Part shown: in pieces, positions 1 through 7,030 of the stretch
Layout: each line of letters starts with the position of its first letter
Numbering within the stretch: the stretch's first letter is position 1
Source: Desulfobacterales bacterium
Lineage (GTDB): Bacteria; Desulfobacterota; Desulfobacteria; Desulfobacterales; JAOZSB01
Reading direction: 5' to 3'
Assembly (NCBI GenBank): GCA_029939895.1
Contig: JAOZSB010000006.1
Coordinates: 1-36,893, forward strand
DNA: 36,893 nt
Translations under genes and position numbers: made by a program
The notes under the pieces: model-generated
What the model saw: the letters and a program-made list of their open reading frames with translations, nothing else
What the model was told of the DNA's origin: nothing
The model's database searches: none

Positions 1-94
1 CTATCCCTATAACTGAACAGCTCTTAACCTTTGCAAGCACTTAAAAAACCTCCAATGAAACATAATAAACTTGTTTTAGCTAAATACTTATGTG

Positions 95-106
95 GTGTCA
101 TGACAC
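95..106. promoter_or_regulatory. Perfect 12-bp palindrome, possible operator
   Basis: GTGTCATGACAC is a perfect inverted repeat in the AT-rich leader of the window. It lies about 110 bp upstream of the candidate promoter of the first gene and just before a hairpin that may end a gene to the left. Its symmetry suits a dimeric regulator, but I cannot name one, and a 12-bp palindrome can occur by chance. Confidence 0.2.
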
Positions 107-107
107 G

Positions 108-142
108 ATAAAATCAAAACCTATCGGATTTTATTATTTTTT
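108..142 (+). terminator. Possible terminator of a gene left of the window
   Basis: ATAAAATC and GATTTTAT form an 8-bp stem with an 11-nt loop, followed by TATTTTTT. The stem is AT-rich and therefore weak. It would end rightward transcription arriving from outside the window. The remainder of 1-404 contains no open frame I would call a gene. Confidence 0.3.
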
Positions 143-217
143 ACAATTATAATCTTATGACTATATTTTAATATATTCATTTTACTTCTACAACATCCTG
201 AACATAGCAATTATTTC

Positions 218-246
218 TTGACAACAAACATATTTTTGGGCTTAAT
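218..246 (+). promoter_or_regulatory. Candidate sigma-70 promoter of the Fe-S protein gene
   Basis: TTGACA (218-223) is followed after 17 nt by CTTAAT (241-246). The -35 is a perfect consensus and the -10 matches at four of six positions. It would give a leader of about 150 nt to the start codon at 405. Confidence 0.4.
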
Positions 247-404
247 TTATTTAATTGTTCTAAGTTATACTTCTCAACGCTCCTTAAATTAAGGTTATGA
301 CTGTTCTTCTGTGGCTGCTCTGGTTTAAAATTACGAATCTTCACCCTGGCCTGTTCACATTATGGAAACTTGACAAAGTTGAAAATAACCGTGAAAGGTA
401 TATT

Positions 405-1721
405 ATGGCTCATCATATCACCAAATCCGCATTTCCTTTGCTGGTGGACCCCTTAAACCGATTTCCCCAGGGCGCGCCTTCATCTGGCCTGCTGTATAAA
501 ATTTTAAAATTAATGTTTAGCGAAAAAGAAGCTGAACTGGTTTCTATTCTGCCCATCAGACCCTTTACCGCTGAAAAGGCAAGCCGCATATGGAAGATGG
601 GTTTGCCCGAATCGCAAAAAATCCTGAATGGGCTGGCAGAGCGAGCAATCCTTGTTGATATTGATAATGATGGAAAATCAGTCTATTTTTTACCGCCTCC
701 AATGGCTGGATTTTTCGAGTTTTCGTTAATGCGGGTGCGTGAAGACATTGACCAGAAACTGCTGAGCGAGCTTTTTTTTGAATACCTGAACGTGGAAGAA
801 GATTTTGTCCGGCGACTTTTTACCGATGGAGAAACCCGCCTTGGGCGTGTGTTTGTTAATGAAAAGGCTCTTTCGGCAGATAATGCCGTTCATGTTTTAG
901 ATTATGAAAGAGCAACAGAAGTTATTAAAACATCACCAAACATTGCCCTGAGCATGTGCTATTGCAGGCACAAAATGATGCATATGGACAAAGCCTGCGA
1001 CGCACCACTGGAGGCATGCATGACTTTTAACACTTCCGCAGCAACGCTGATAAAGCATGGTCATGCACGAAAAATTGATGTTGCAGAGGGTATGGATGTC
1101 CTGCAGATGGCCTATGATAATTTGCTTGTTCAGTTTGGCGACAATGTTCAGCAGAGGGTTAATTTTATATGCAACTGCTGCGGCTGCTGTTGTGAAGCCC
1201 TGCTTGCAGCCAAACGTTTTTCATTTTTGAATCCAGTTCACACAACCAGTTTTATACCGTTTATCAACATTGATAAATGCAATGGCTGCGGAAAATGCGT
1301 AACAGCCTGCCCGGTTGAGGCCACCTCACTGGTCTCTGCCAATAACCCCCAACACCCGAAATTGAAATCAGCAAGGCTCGATGAAAGCCTGTGCATAGGA
1401 TGCGGGCTTTGCGTCCGCTCATGTCCCGATGGCTGCATTTCTTTGAAATCACGCCCGAAAAGGGTCATAACTCCCCTGAACTCAAGCCATCGGACGGTTA
1501 TGATGGCCATTGAACGGGGAAGGCTCCAGCATCTGATTTTTGATAACCAGCGACTGCTGAGCCACCGGGCCATGGCAGCCGTCCTTGGCGTTATCCTGAA
1601 ACTCCCTCCCATAAAACAGGCAATGGCCACCCAACAGGTTAAGTCCCGCTACATTGCAGCCCTGATAAATCGCTTTCAGAAACAACCGACCCATCAGGAC
1701 TCCACCAGCAGCACTCCATAA
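405..1721 (+). CDS. 4Fe-4S dicluster protein with extra Cys-rich region
   Basis: This is a 438-residue cytosolic iron-sulfur protein. The ORF opens at 297, but the ATG at 405 has an upstream GAAAGG, and the 36 residues before it look unrelated to the rest, so 405 is preferred. The N-terminal 120 residues are predicted helical and resemble a winged-helix-like domain (weak call). They are followed by CYCRH plus two further Cys, and by a striking CNCCGCCC cluster. Two classical ferredoxin motifs then appear, CNGCGKCVTACPVEA and CIGCGLCVRSCPDGC, each expected to hold one 4Fe-4S cluster. The extra cysteines could hold a third cluster or another metal. Proteins of this layout are found in anaerobes, but I know of no assigned reaction. 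No redox partner is adjacent. The gene ends six bases before the convergent rsmG stop, with no obvious terminator between them. Confidence 0.8.
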   Translation: MAHHITKSAFPLLVDPLNRFPQGAPSSGLLYKILKLMFSEKEAELVSILPIRPFTAEKASRIWKMGLPESQKILNGLAERAILVDIDNDGKSVYFLPPPMAGFFEFSLMRVREDIDQKLLSELFFEYLNVEEDFVRRLFTDGETRLGRVFVNEKALSADNAVHVLDYERATEVIKTSPNIALSMCYCRHKMMHMDKACDAPLEACMTFNTSAATLIKHGHARKIDVAEGMDVLQMAYDNLLVQFGDNVQQRVNFICNCCGCCCEALLAAKRFSFLNPVHTTSFIPFINIDKCNGCGKCVTACPVEATSLVSANNPQHPKLKSARLDESLCIGCGLCVRSCPDGCISLKSRPKRVITPLNSSHRTVMMAIERGRLQHLIFDNQRLLSHRAMAAVLGVILKLPPIKQAMATQQVKSRYIAALINRFQKQPTHQDSTSSTP

Positions 1722-1727
1722 ATAAGT

Positions 1728-2477
1728 TTAAACAGAAACAGGCTGAATTGAAACCACCGCCCTCTCAGCCCTGGAAAACGGGAGGGAGTACTCGTCTATT
1801 GTTACTTCATATTTTTCAGAGAAATCTGGAACCAGGTTCCGAAGTTCTTCGACTTCCTTTGCTGCCTCCTTTCCCTTGAGTGCGATAATGCTGCCGTTTT
1901 CGGCAAGCAGGGGAAGTGCCAGGGTGTGGAACTGGGCAAGGCTGGTTAACGCTCTGGAAGTTACTATGCTGAAGCTGTTGCTTGTGCTTGAATCTGTTTT
2001 GCTGTTTTCATTATTATTCAAATCGTCATTATTTACTTCTTTTGAAACTAATTCCTCTGCGCGGATGTGTTTTGCAGTTATGTTTTTAAGGCCCAGTTTC
2101 CTGATGGCGTTTGCCATGAAGTTGGCTTTTTTTCTTACGGCTTCTATGAGAAGTACTTCTATTGATGGGTTCATGATTTTCATGACAATTCCCGGAAACC
2201 CGCCGCCAGAGCCAATATCGAGGAGTTTTGCATTATCGGGAATGTGTGCTGCAACTGCGGCTGAGTCTATGTAGTGTTTTTCTGCAATCCCGGCAGGGTC
2301 GGTTATAGCAGTGATGTTAATCTTTGAATTCCATAAAAGCAGTTCCTTTGCGTGTATTGCAAAGAGTTCTGCAATGTCATGTTTTATTTCAACATTGATT
2401 TTCTTTGCGCCCTCTATAATCAGGGCCTGCCATTTTTCATCACCGGTTTTCATGTCATTGGGATTTTTTATTAACAA
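1728..2477 (-). CDS. rsmG: 16S rRNA (guanine-N7) methyltransferase RsmG
   Basis: RsmG (GidB) transfers a methyl group from S-adenosylmethionine to N7 of G527 of 16S rRNA in the small subunit. The SAM-binding motif LLDIGSGGGFPGI is clear, as are the family segments LLLWNSKINITAITDP near the N-terminus and IVTSRALTSLAQF further on. A Ser/Asn/Asp-rich insert (NNDDLNNNENSKTDSS) lengthens one loop compared with typical proteins. The track start is a TTG at 2477 with a GGAA-type site just upstream. An in-frame ATG at 2453 has no visible ribosome binding site but would give the more usual length of about 241 residues. The gene stands alone rather than beside mnmG or parA/parB, where it is found in many bacteria. 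Confidence 0.93.
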   Translation of the reverse strand: MLIKNPNDMKTGDEKWQALIIEGAKKINVEIKHDIAELFAIHAKELLLWNSKINITAITDPAGIAEKHYIDSAAVAAHIPDNAKLLDIGSGGGFPGIVMKIMNPSIEVLLIEAVRKKANFMANAIRKLGLKNITAKHIRAEELVSKEVNNDDLNNNENSKTDSSTSNSFSIVTSRALTSLAQFHTLALPLLAENGSIIALKGKEAAKEVEELRNLVPDFSEKYEVTIDEYSLPFSRAERAVVSIQPVSV

Positions 2478-2610
2478 AAGTTTCCGAACTGCACCTGCCC
2501 TTTAAATATAAGGCAACCATGTCCTTTTTAAACCACAGAAGGCATGTAAAGTAAATACTACTTCCATGGTTTTTATGGCAGGCAAAGCCGATCAAACAGA
2601 GTGCTGCCGT

Positions 2611-4542
2611 TTATAGCCCGGCCCCGCTTACTTCAGGGCATCTGAGTCCCAGTCGTCTTTCTGTTAGTTTATCAGGGTCGTCAAAGCTCATGTTAATTTC
2701 TATTTCAGAGCCACTGGCCTTTGTTTTCATATTGGGATATATTTTTTTGAAAACGTGTATCATTGGGGCGTTTTCTGTTAAAACGGTTGCGTAAAAGCCC
2801 TTGTACTCATTTTCAAGTGCAATTTCTTCGAGCATGTCAATCATAAAAGAAGTAATTCCCATGCTCTGATATTCTTCTCTTGTTACAAATGCTACCTCGG
2901 CCCGGTTTTCTTCTACTTCTGCGTATGAGCCAATGGCAACAACGACCTTGCGACCCTTCTCCCTTACAATGCCAATGATGCTCATGTTGCGCTTGTAGTC
3001 AACGTTGGCCCATTGTTTTTGCATTACTTCCCGTGAAAATGACTTCATTTTGTAGAAGAATCTGTAGTAAATTGTTTTCTGGTTCAGGGAATAGAAGAAG
3101 TCCCTGCATTTGTCTTCGTCGGTCGGGAACATGGGGCGCAGTTCCACGGTCTGCCCTGTTCTAAGTTCCTTTGTGGTTTTGTAGCCCTCCACAAAGAAAA
3201 GATCATCCTGGGATGGCGGCAGTTGATCCGGGAATATGTAGTGATGCTTTTTTGCAAAACTAATAAGTTCTTCCCGGAACTTGGGATGTGCAATCTGGGT
3301 AAGTTCCATGACCCGCTGGTATACGCCCTTTCCCTGTAGTTCGGCAATTCCGTATTCTGTGACGACAAAGTTAACATCTGCCCTTGTTGTTGCAACTCCG
3401 GCCCCCTCGCTCAGGTGCGGGACAATCCTGGACACTGTTCCGTTCTGGGCAGTTGATGGCAGGGCGATTATGGAAAATCCGCCCTTGGACATTGCGCTTC
3501 CCCGTATAAAGTCAATCTGATCGCCGATTCCGCTGTAAAACATGTAACCCATTGAGTCAGAGCAGATCTGGCCTGTAATATCGAGCTCAAGTGCGCTGCC
3601 AATGGAGACCATGTTATCGTTTCTGGCTATGACTGACGGGTCGTTTACAAAGGATGACTGCCTGAAATAAAAGATCGGATTTTTGTTGACATAGTTGTAA
3701 ATTCGCTTTGTCCCCATGCACATGGAGGCGACAATCCTGCCATTAAGAAGCGATTTCTTTTTGTTTGTAATTACCTTTTTTTCAAGAAGCGGAATAAATG
3801 CATCGGTAATCATGGTGGTGTGTATGCCCAGATCCTTCTTGTTATGCAGGTGGCCCAGCAATGCATAGGGCAGATTGCCGTAACCGATCTGGATTGTAGA
3901 ACCGTTTTCTATCAATTGTGATACATATGAACCGATTCTGCGGGCAATCTCATTGTCTGCTATGTTGGGTTCAGCTTCAAGCAGCGGTTCCTCGTGGAGT
4001 ACCATGAAATTTATGTCGTCCACATGAACCACTCCATCACCCCAGGTTCTCGGCATCTTGGGATTAACCTGCGCTATTACAAATTCTGCGCTATCCATTG
4101 CTGCCTTTGTTACGTCCACAGAAACACCCAGGCTGCAATAACCAAACTTGTCCGGAGGGCTGACCATGATTAAGGCTACGTCAAGCACAACCCGCCCGCT
4201 GATGAAAAGGTTGCAAATCTGGGAAAGATAGGTTGGAGTATAATCAATTTTGCCCTCAAAGGCAGCTTTCCGCATTGCCTGGCTGATAAAAAACAGCTTT
4301 AATGTAAATCTTCTTGAAAAAGATTTTGTGTTCACAAATTCAGAAAGCGTACCCGGCAGCATCTGATAGAGGGTTATGTCCGTCAGGTTTACGTCCTTTG
4401 CCATTGCTCTTATCAGGTGAGGCGGCTCTCCGCAGCCAGTTCCGATAAAGACACGGCTGCCTCTCTCAATTTTTGAGATCGCATCCTCTGCGTTCAACAT
4501 TTTTTTTGGGCAGTGTCCCTTTAGCCAGTCTTTGTAATCCAT
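2611..4542 (-). CDS. Acetyl-CoA hydrolase/transferase fused to GNAT domain
   Basis: This 643-residue protein joins two domains. Residues 1 to about 440 match the acetyl-CoA hydrolase/4-hydroxybutyrate CoA-transferase family. These enzymes move CoA between acyl-CoAs and free acids through a glutamyl-CoA intermediate. SALELDITGQ near residue 317 is the region expected to hold the catalytic Glu, and GYGNLPYALL and EGAGVATTRADVNFVVTEYG are family blocks. Residues about 465-625 form a GNAT acetyltransferase domain (VELRPMFPTDEDKC, then EYQSMGITSFMIDMLEEIA as the acetyl-CoA loop). A GGAG lies 8 nt before the ATG. The acyl substrate and the acetylation target cannot be read from sequence. A role in butyrate, acetate or 4-hydroxybutyrate turnover, with possible self- or enzyme-acetylation, is inference. 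The gene appears monocistronic and has a repeat-rich upstream region. Confidence 0.88.
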   Translation of the reverse strand: MDYKDWLKGHCPKKMLNAEDAISKIERGSRVFIGTGCGEPPHLIRAMAKDVNLTDITLYQMLPGTLSEFVNTKSFSRRFTLKLFFISQAMRKAAFEGKIDYTPTYLSQICNLFISGRVVLDVALIMVSPPDKFGYCSLGVSVDVTKAAMDSAEFVIAQVNPKMPRTWGDGVVHVDDINFMVLHEEPLLEAEPNIADNEIARRIGSYVSQLIENGSTIQIGYGNLPYALLGHLHNKKDLGIHTTMITDAFIPLLEKKVITNKKKSLLNGRIVASMCMGTKRIYNYVNKNPIFYFRQSSFVNDPSVIARNDNMVSIGSALELDITGQICSDSMGYMFYSGIGDQIDFIRGSAMSKGGFSIIALPSTAQNGTVSRIVPHLSEGAGVATTRADVNFVVTEYGIAELQGKGVYQRVMELTQIAHPKFREELISFAKKHHYIFPDQLPPSQDDLFFVEGYKTTKELRTGQTVELRPMFPTDEDKCRDFFYSLNQKTIYYRFFYKMKSFSREVMQKQWANVDYKRNMSIIGIVREKGRKVVVAIGSYAEVEENRAEVAFVTREEYQSMGITSFMIDMLEEIALENEYKGFYATVLTENAPMIHVFKKIYPNMKTKASGSEIEINMSFDDPDKLTERRLGLRCPEVSGAGL

Positions 4543-4572
4543 AACAAATGCTCCATGTATCGATTAATTATA

Positions 4573-4610
4573 TTTTGGTATAAAAAAATACCATGATACA
4601 TTTTTGGTAT
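4573..4610 (-). promoter_or_regulatory. Operator-like repeats upstream of CoA-transferase gene
   Basis: Thirty to seventy bases before the CoA-transferase ATG, three TGGTAT/ATACCA half-sites occur: TTTTGGTAT, ATACCA and TTTTTGGTAT. The first two form an inverted repeat around six A residues; the first and third are direct repeats. The position suits a repressor or activator site. No regulator gene is nearby, so its identity is open. Confidence 0.3.
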
Positions 4611-4832
4611 TTTCTTTAATATATTGTCATGAAATTTAATAATTATATAATGTTTTGGATAAAAAAACAACTTAAAGTTGTGCTACACAGGGAATAGTGC
4701 TTTTTTTTGCGGCGAATACCTGTCCTTCAAACCAATCCAGATCATTTTTCAAACTTCTTTTTTTCTGAGTTTTCTGCTTTTTTAAAATTGTGCATCTGAT
4801 TAAGCAAAAAACCCTTTTACTTCTTTACGAAT

Positions 4833-4851
4833 GCAGGCAATTGATGCCTGC
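4833..4851. other. Short perfect hairpin in the 4.5-5.1 kb intergenic region
   Basis: GCAGGCA and TGCCTGC pair as a 7-bp stem around a 5-nt loop. No U-run follows on either strand, so it is not a standard terminator. The surrounding 4543-4968 stretch is AT-rich, and I see no coding potential in it. Confidence 0.3.
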
Positions 4852-4969
4852 TGGTTTCACTATCAACTATACTATCTTTTTTTGCAACGATTTTATCCAT
4901 AGTTGGTTTTATTCAAGGCTTTTTATATACCGCACTATTATATAACAAAAACAGCACTGGATTTATTTT

Positions 4970-5053
4970 GTTCCTCTATAAAAATGTTCTACTTTGTTCA
5001 AAATAATGCAGGTTAAAATTGGGCATAGGAGCGATGTTTTTGCCTGGGAACTA
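4970..5053. repeat. Dispersed MITE-like repeat, copy 1
   Basis: This copy starts at GTTCCTCTATAAAAATGTTC and ends at GATGTTTTTGCCTGGGAACTA. A second copy lies at 28536-28623. The two share the end sequences, the inner AAAAATGTTC..TGTTCAA and the TTGGGCA..GG block, and differ mainly in the middle. GTTCC at one end is the inverse of GGAAC at the other. It is non-coding and sits in a long intergenic region. It could be a miniature inverted-repeat element or a remnant of a transposon end; I cannot name a parent transposon. Confidence 0.55.
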
Positions 5054-5064
5054 TTTTAAACAAT

Positions 5065-5146
5065 AAAAAAACACTTCACTCAGGCTTGTGCTTCGGCATC
5101 ATAAGTTGAGACCGTCGCAGTATGACCTGGCTGAAGTGCTTTTTTT
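5065..5146. terminator. Bidirectional hairpin terminator with long loop
   Basis: ACACTTCACTCAGG (5071-5084) pairs with CCTGGCTGAAGTGCT (5126-5140), apart from a small internal mismatch. A-runs lie on the left and T-runs on the right, so it can act on both strands. On the minus strand it follows the stop of the 52-codon gene by about 20 nt. The 41-nt loop contains GCTTCGGC, a possible small tetraloop hairpin, so a small structured RNA is an alternative. Confidence 0.55.
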
Positions 5147-5166
5147 AGCGACAAATTCTTATTGCG

Positions 5167-5325
5167 CTAATACTTGTTGTGAAGTTCCGTCAGAAACCTG
5201 GCCTTGGTATAATCCCTGGAGCTTCCCAGAAACTGCATATTTCCCTCACCATTGAGGTATACTTCATAAAGTTCCTGATCATTGCCAACTCTAATCGTTT
5301 TTATTATTGCTTTGTTGTTTTTCAT
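5167..5325 (-). CDS. Untracked 52-residue hypothetical protein
   Basis: This gene was found by reading the minus strand and is too short for the ORF track. The frame begins MKNNKAIIKTIRVGNDQ and ends TELHNKY. Three signs support it: a strong Shine-Dalgarno sequence (GAGAGGGGTGG, 5 nt before the ATG), a balanced soluble-protein composition with no low-complexity runs, and a hairpin terminator just after the stop. The pattern IRVGNDQELYEVYLNGEG looks like short beta strands. There is no signal peptide or membrane segment. I do not recognise the family and infer no function. The 88-residue plus-strand ORF over the same bases (5179-5445) starts without a ribosome binding site and reads as an antisense shadow. 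Confidence 0.6.
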   Translation of the reverse strand: MKNNKAIIKTIRVGNDQELYEVYLNGEGNMQFLGSSRDYTKARFLTELHNKY

Positions 5326-5638
5326 TTTTGCCACCCCTCTCTTTTAGTTTTGTTCTTAATATTAGTATCGGTTTTTTTGTTTTTAACTTTACTTATTTTC
5401 CCTCTCTGTCTGTATTACAAAGCAATACCTGTGCCAGGAAGATAACTATTGGATTTTATAGAAAATTCATAGAACCATAAAAAGTGGAACTTAGGAATAT
5501 TTTTCTCATGAAAGCCTTAAAAACGACAACATTCAAGCGAAAACATTTTAATTTTCAGCATGTTATGAAAGGAGGAATTTTTTGACACCAAGTCAATTAT
5601 TCGACTCTTTGGGCGGCATGGGAAAAATTCAGAGAAAG
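5326..5638. other. AT-rich intergenic stretch
   Basis: This is upstream of the 52-codon gene on the minus strand and downstream of the membrane-protein gene. It has runs of T and A and no clear promoter match. The only notable item is a strong plus-strand AAAGGAGG at 5568-5575, listed separately with the frame it precedes. Confidence 0.4.
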
Positions 5639-5740
5639 TTATTTATTTTCTTTGCTCAGGGTCATTTTCCAGGGAGTCGGCCAGATTTTCATTTCATAAT
5701 TTGGCTTCCTGTGGAATTGCTCCACCTCAACCTGCCATGA
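5582..5740 (+). other. Doubtful 52-codon frame behind an orphan strong RBS
   Basis: AAAGGAGG is followed after 6 nt by TTG opening MTPSQLFDSLGGMGKIQRKLF and reaching a stop at 5740. From about 5639 onward the frame runs antisense through the end of the membrane-protein gene and reads as a shadow. The first 19 codons could be the surviving start of a lost gene. The ribosome binding site is better than those of most genes in the window, which is why it is recorded. It may well not be translated. Confidence 0.2.
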
Positions 5741-6946
5741 AGGCCCAGAAAAAGCCCAGACGTGTTTTTTGCTTTGTGTAAATTCAAACCCGCCAAGAAC
5801 GATCAGCCATGAGACAACTATTGTAAGCATCAGGTTGTATAATCGCTGATTGTTATTACTGTAATCTATTGATAGCAAAACAGAGAGGGAGAAAAATACA
5901 TTCGGAGCAAAAAAATATCGCTCTCCTGCCATGGGCGCAATGTACTGTGCAATTACTCCATTGGCATTGCCTATGGAACCCAGCAGGCTGAACATAAGTA
6001 TCATTGCACCTGAAACCCACAAATACAGGGATGGGTAGCATTTGTTTTTAATAAAAATAAAAAGAAAAAGCAGATAACCGCCCCCGGTGATAGCCAGGAA
6101 AAAAATTTTGTACCAATACTCAGGGTTTTTCAGGGCCATGAGCAGGTCAAGTGTGATGTTTGGCCCTAAAAAAGGCAGCATCAAAAGTTTACTGAAAAAT
6201 ATGACCGGAAGTATACTATAGTCAGTGCTGAGGACCCTGTATCCAGTTGTAATGCATGTATAAACCGGGCCGATCTGAATCAGGGCGCACCCTGCCAGCA
6301 CAAGGAACTCAACCAGTGCATCAAATTTTTTTTCAAGTGCGTATTTCAGGAAAAAACATGGCAGCAGAAAAATTGAATATAATCCATTAAGACCTGCAAT
6401 AAGAATAACCAATAACCTGAAATATGATGAGAATTTGCCCTTTGGGGAAGAAATCAGGCATATACCGCCGCAGATACTTAAATAAATTTTTGAACTCAGG
6501 GTATTGAGCCAGATCTCATGCCCTGGCTGAACAAAAAGGATCAGGCATAATATGGCAGCAAACAGCAAAGGGCCTTTACTTTTTGAGTTGGGAACAGATA
6601 CTGATAAAAGGACTGCCGGAAGTAACTGGACGAGAAAGCCAACATACGTATAGACAAAAGGAGCATATTTCAGGGGAAGGTGTACGGCAATATAGGATAC
6701 CAGCCTTATTAGAATGGAGTAATAGCCGTAGGGTGTTCTGAATAAAGTGGATAGATCAGGAGTTAAGTAGGCATCCCTGAAAAATATTGCACCTTCCTCG
6801 GCCCAGAATCGCGGCTCTGCGAATAAACTGGGGATGCGCAAAACAATCAAGGCAATATAAATGAGTATGGCAATTACTGGAAAAAGGGGTTTAGCTGATT
6901 CGAATTTTGAAAAAAGCCAGAAGGTGTTTCCCTTAATATTAGCCAT
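5639..6946 (-). CDS. Polytopic inner-membrane protein, possibly GT-C-like
   Basis: This is a 435-residue hydrophobic protein with about ten predicted membrane segments. After the first segment (FPVIAILIYIALIVL) comes RFWAEEGAIFFRDA, an acidic pair in what would be an extracytoplasmic loop. Membrane glycosyltransferases of the GT-C fold carry their catalytic acidic residue at this place, and the overall layout resembles uncharacterised GT39/87-like proteins. That is a topological analogy and not a family match. The C-terminal 50 residues are polar (FTQSKKHVWAFSGPSWQVEVEQFH). The gene starts 84 bp after the end of the Rnf operon in the same direction, behind a hairpin, and may be read through from it. 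No sugar-metabolism genes are adjacent. Confidence 0.6.
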   Translation of the reverse strand: MANIKGNTFWLFSKFESAKPLFPVIAILIYIALIVLRIPSLFAEPRFWAEEGAIFFRDAYLTPDLSTLFRTPYGYYSILIRLVSYIAVHLPLKYAPFVYTYVGFLVQLLPAVLLSVSVPNSKSKGPLLFAAILCLILFVQPGHEIWLNTLSSKIYLSICGGICLISSPKGKFSSYFRLLVILIAGLNGLYSIFLLPCFFLKYALEKKFDALVEFLVLAGCALIQIGPVYTCITTGYRVLSTDYSILPVIFFSKLLMLPFLGPNITLDLLMALKNPEYWYKIFFLAITGGGYLLFLFIFIKNKCYPSLYLWVSGAMILMFSLLGSIGNANGVIAQYIAPMAGERYFFAPNVFFSLSVLLSIDYSNNNQRLYNLMLTIVVSWLIVLGGFEFTQSKKHVWAFSGPSWQVEVEQFHRKPNYEMKIWPTPWKMTLSKENK

Positions 6947-6957
6947 TTAATCCCGCC

Positions 6958-6980
6958 GACGGGTAAAGTAATTACCCGTC
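6958..6980. other. Perfect 9-bp hairpin between rnfB and membrane-protein gene
   Basis: GACGGGTAA and TTACCCGTC flank AGTAA. No U-run follows on the minus strand. It lies 12 nt upstream of the next start codon, so it could be a 3'-end processing or stability hairpin of the Rnf message, an operator, or part of the downstream leader. A second, weaker pair AACAGGT..ACCTGTT lies between it and the rnfB stop. Confidence 0.4.
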
Positions 6981-7030
6981 ATCTCAAATATTGGTAACAG
7001 GTGAGTTAAAAAAACCTGTTAGTAACAAAA

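Noticed and set aside
1238-1630. 130-residue minus-strand ORF inside the Fe-S protein gene
   Set aside because: It is antisense to a well supported coding frame with ferredoxin motifs and has no start signal.
2530-2574. Hairpin AAACCA..GAAG / CTTC..TGGTTT between the CoA-transferase and rsmG genes
   Set aside because: The T-run is on the plus strand while both genes are on the minus strand, and the stem has a central mismatch, so I did not call it a terminator.
5179-5445. 88-residue plus-strand ORF
   Set aside because: It has no ribosome binding site, a composition typical of reverse-complement reading, and lies antisense to the better supported 52-codon gene.
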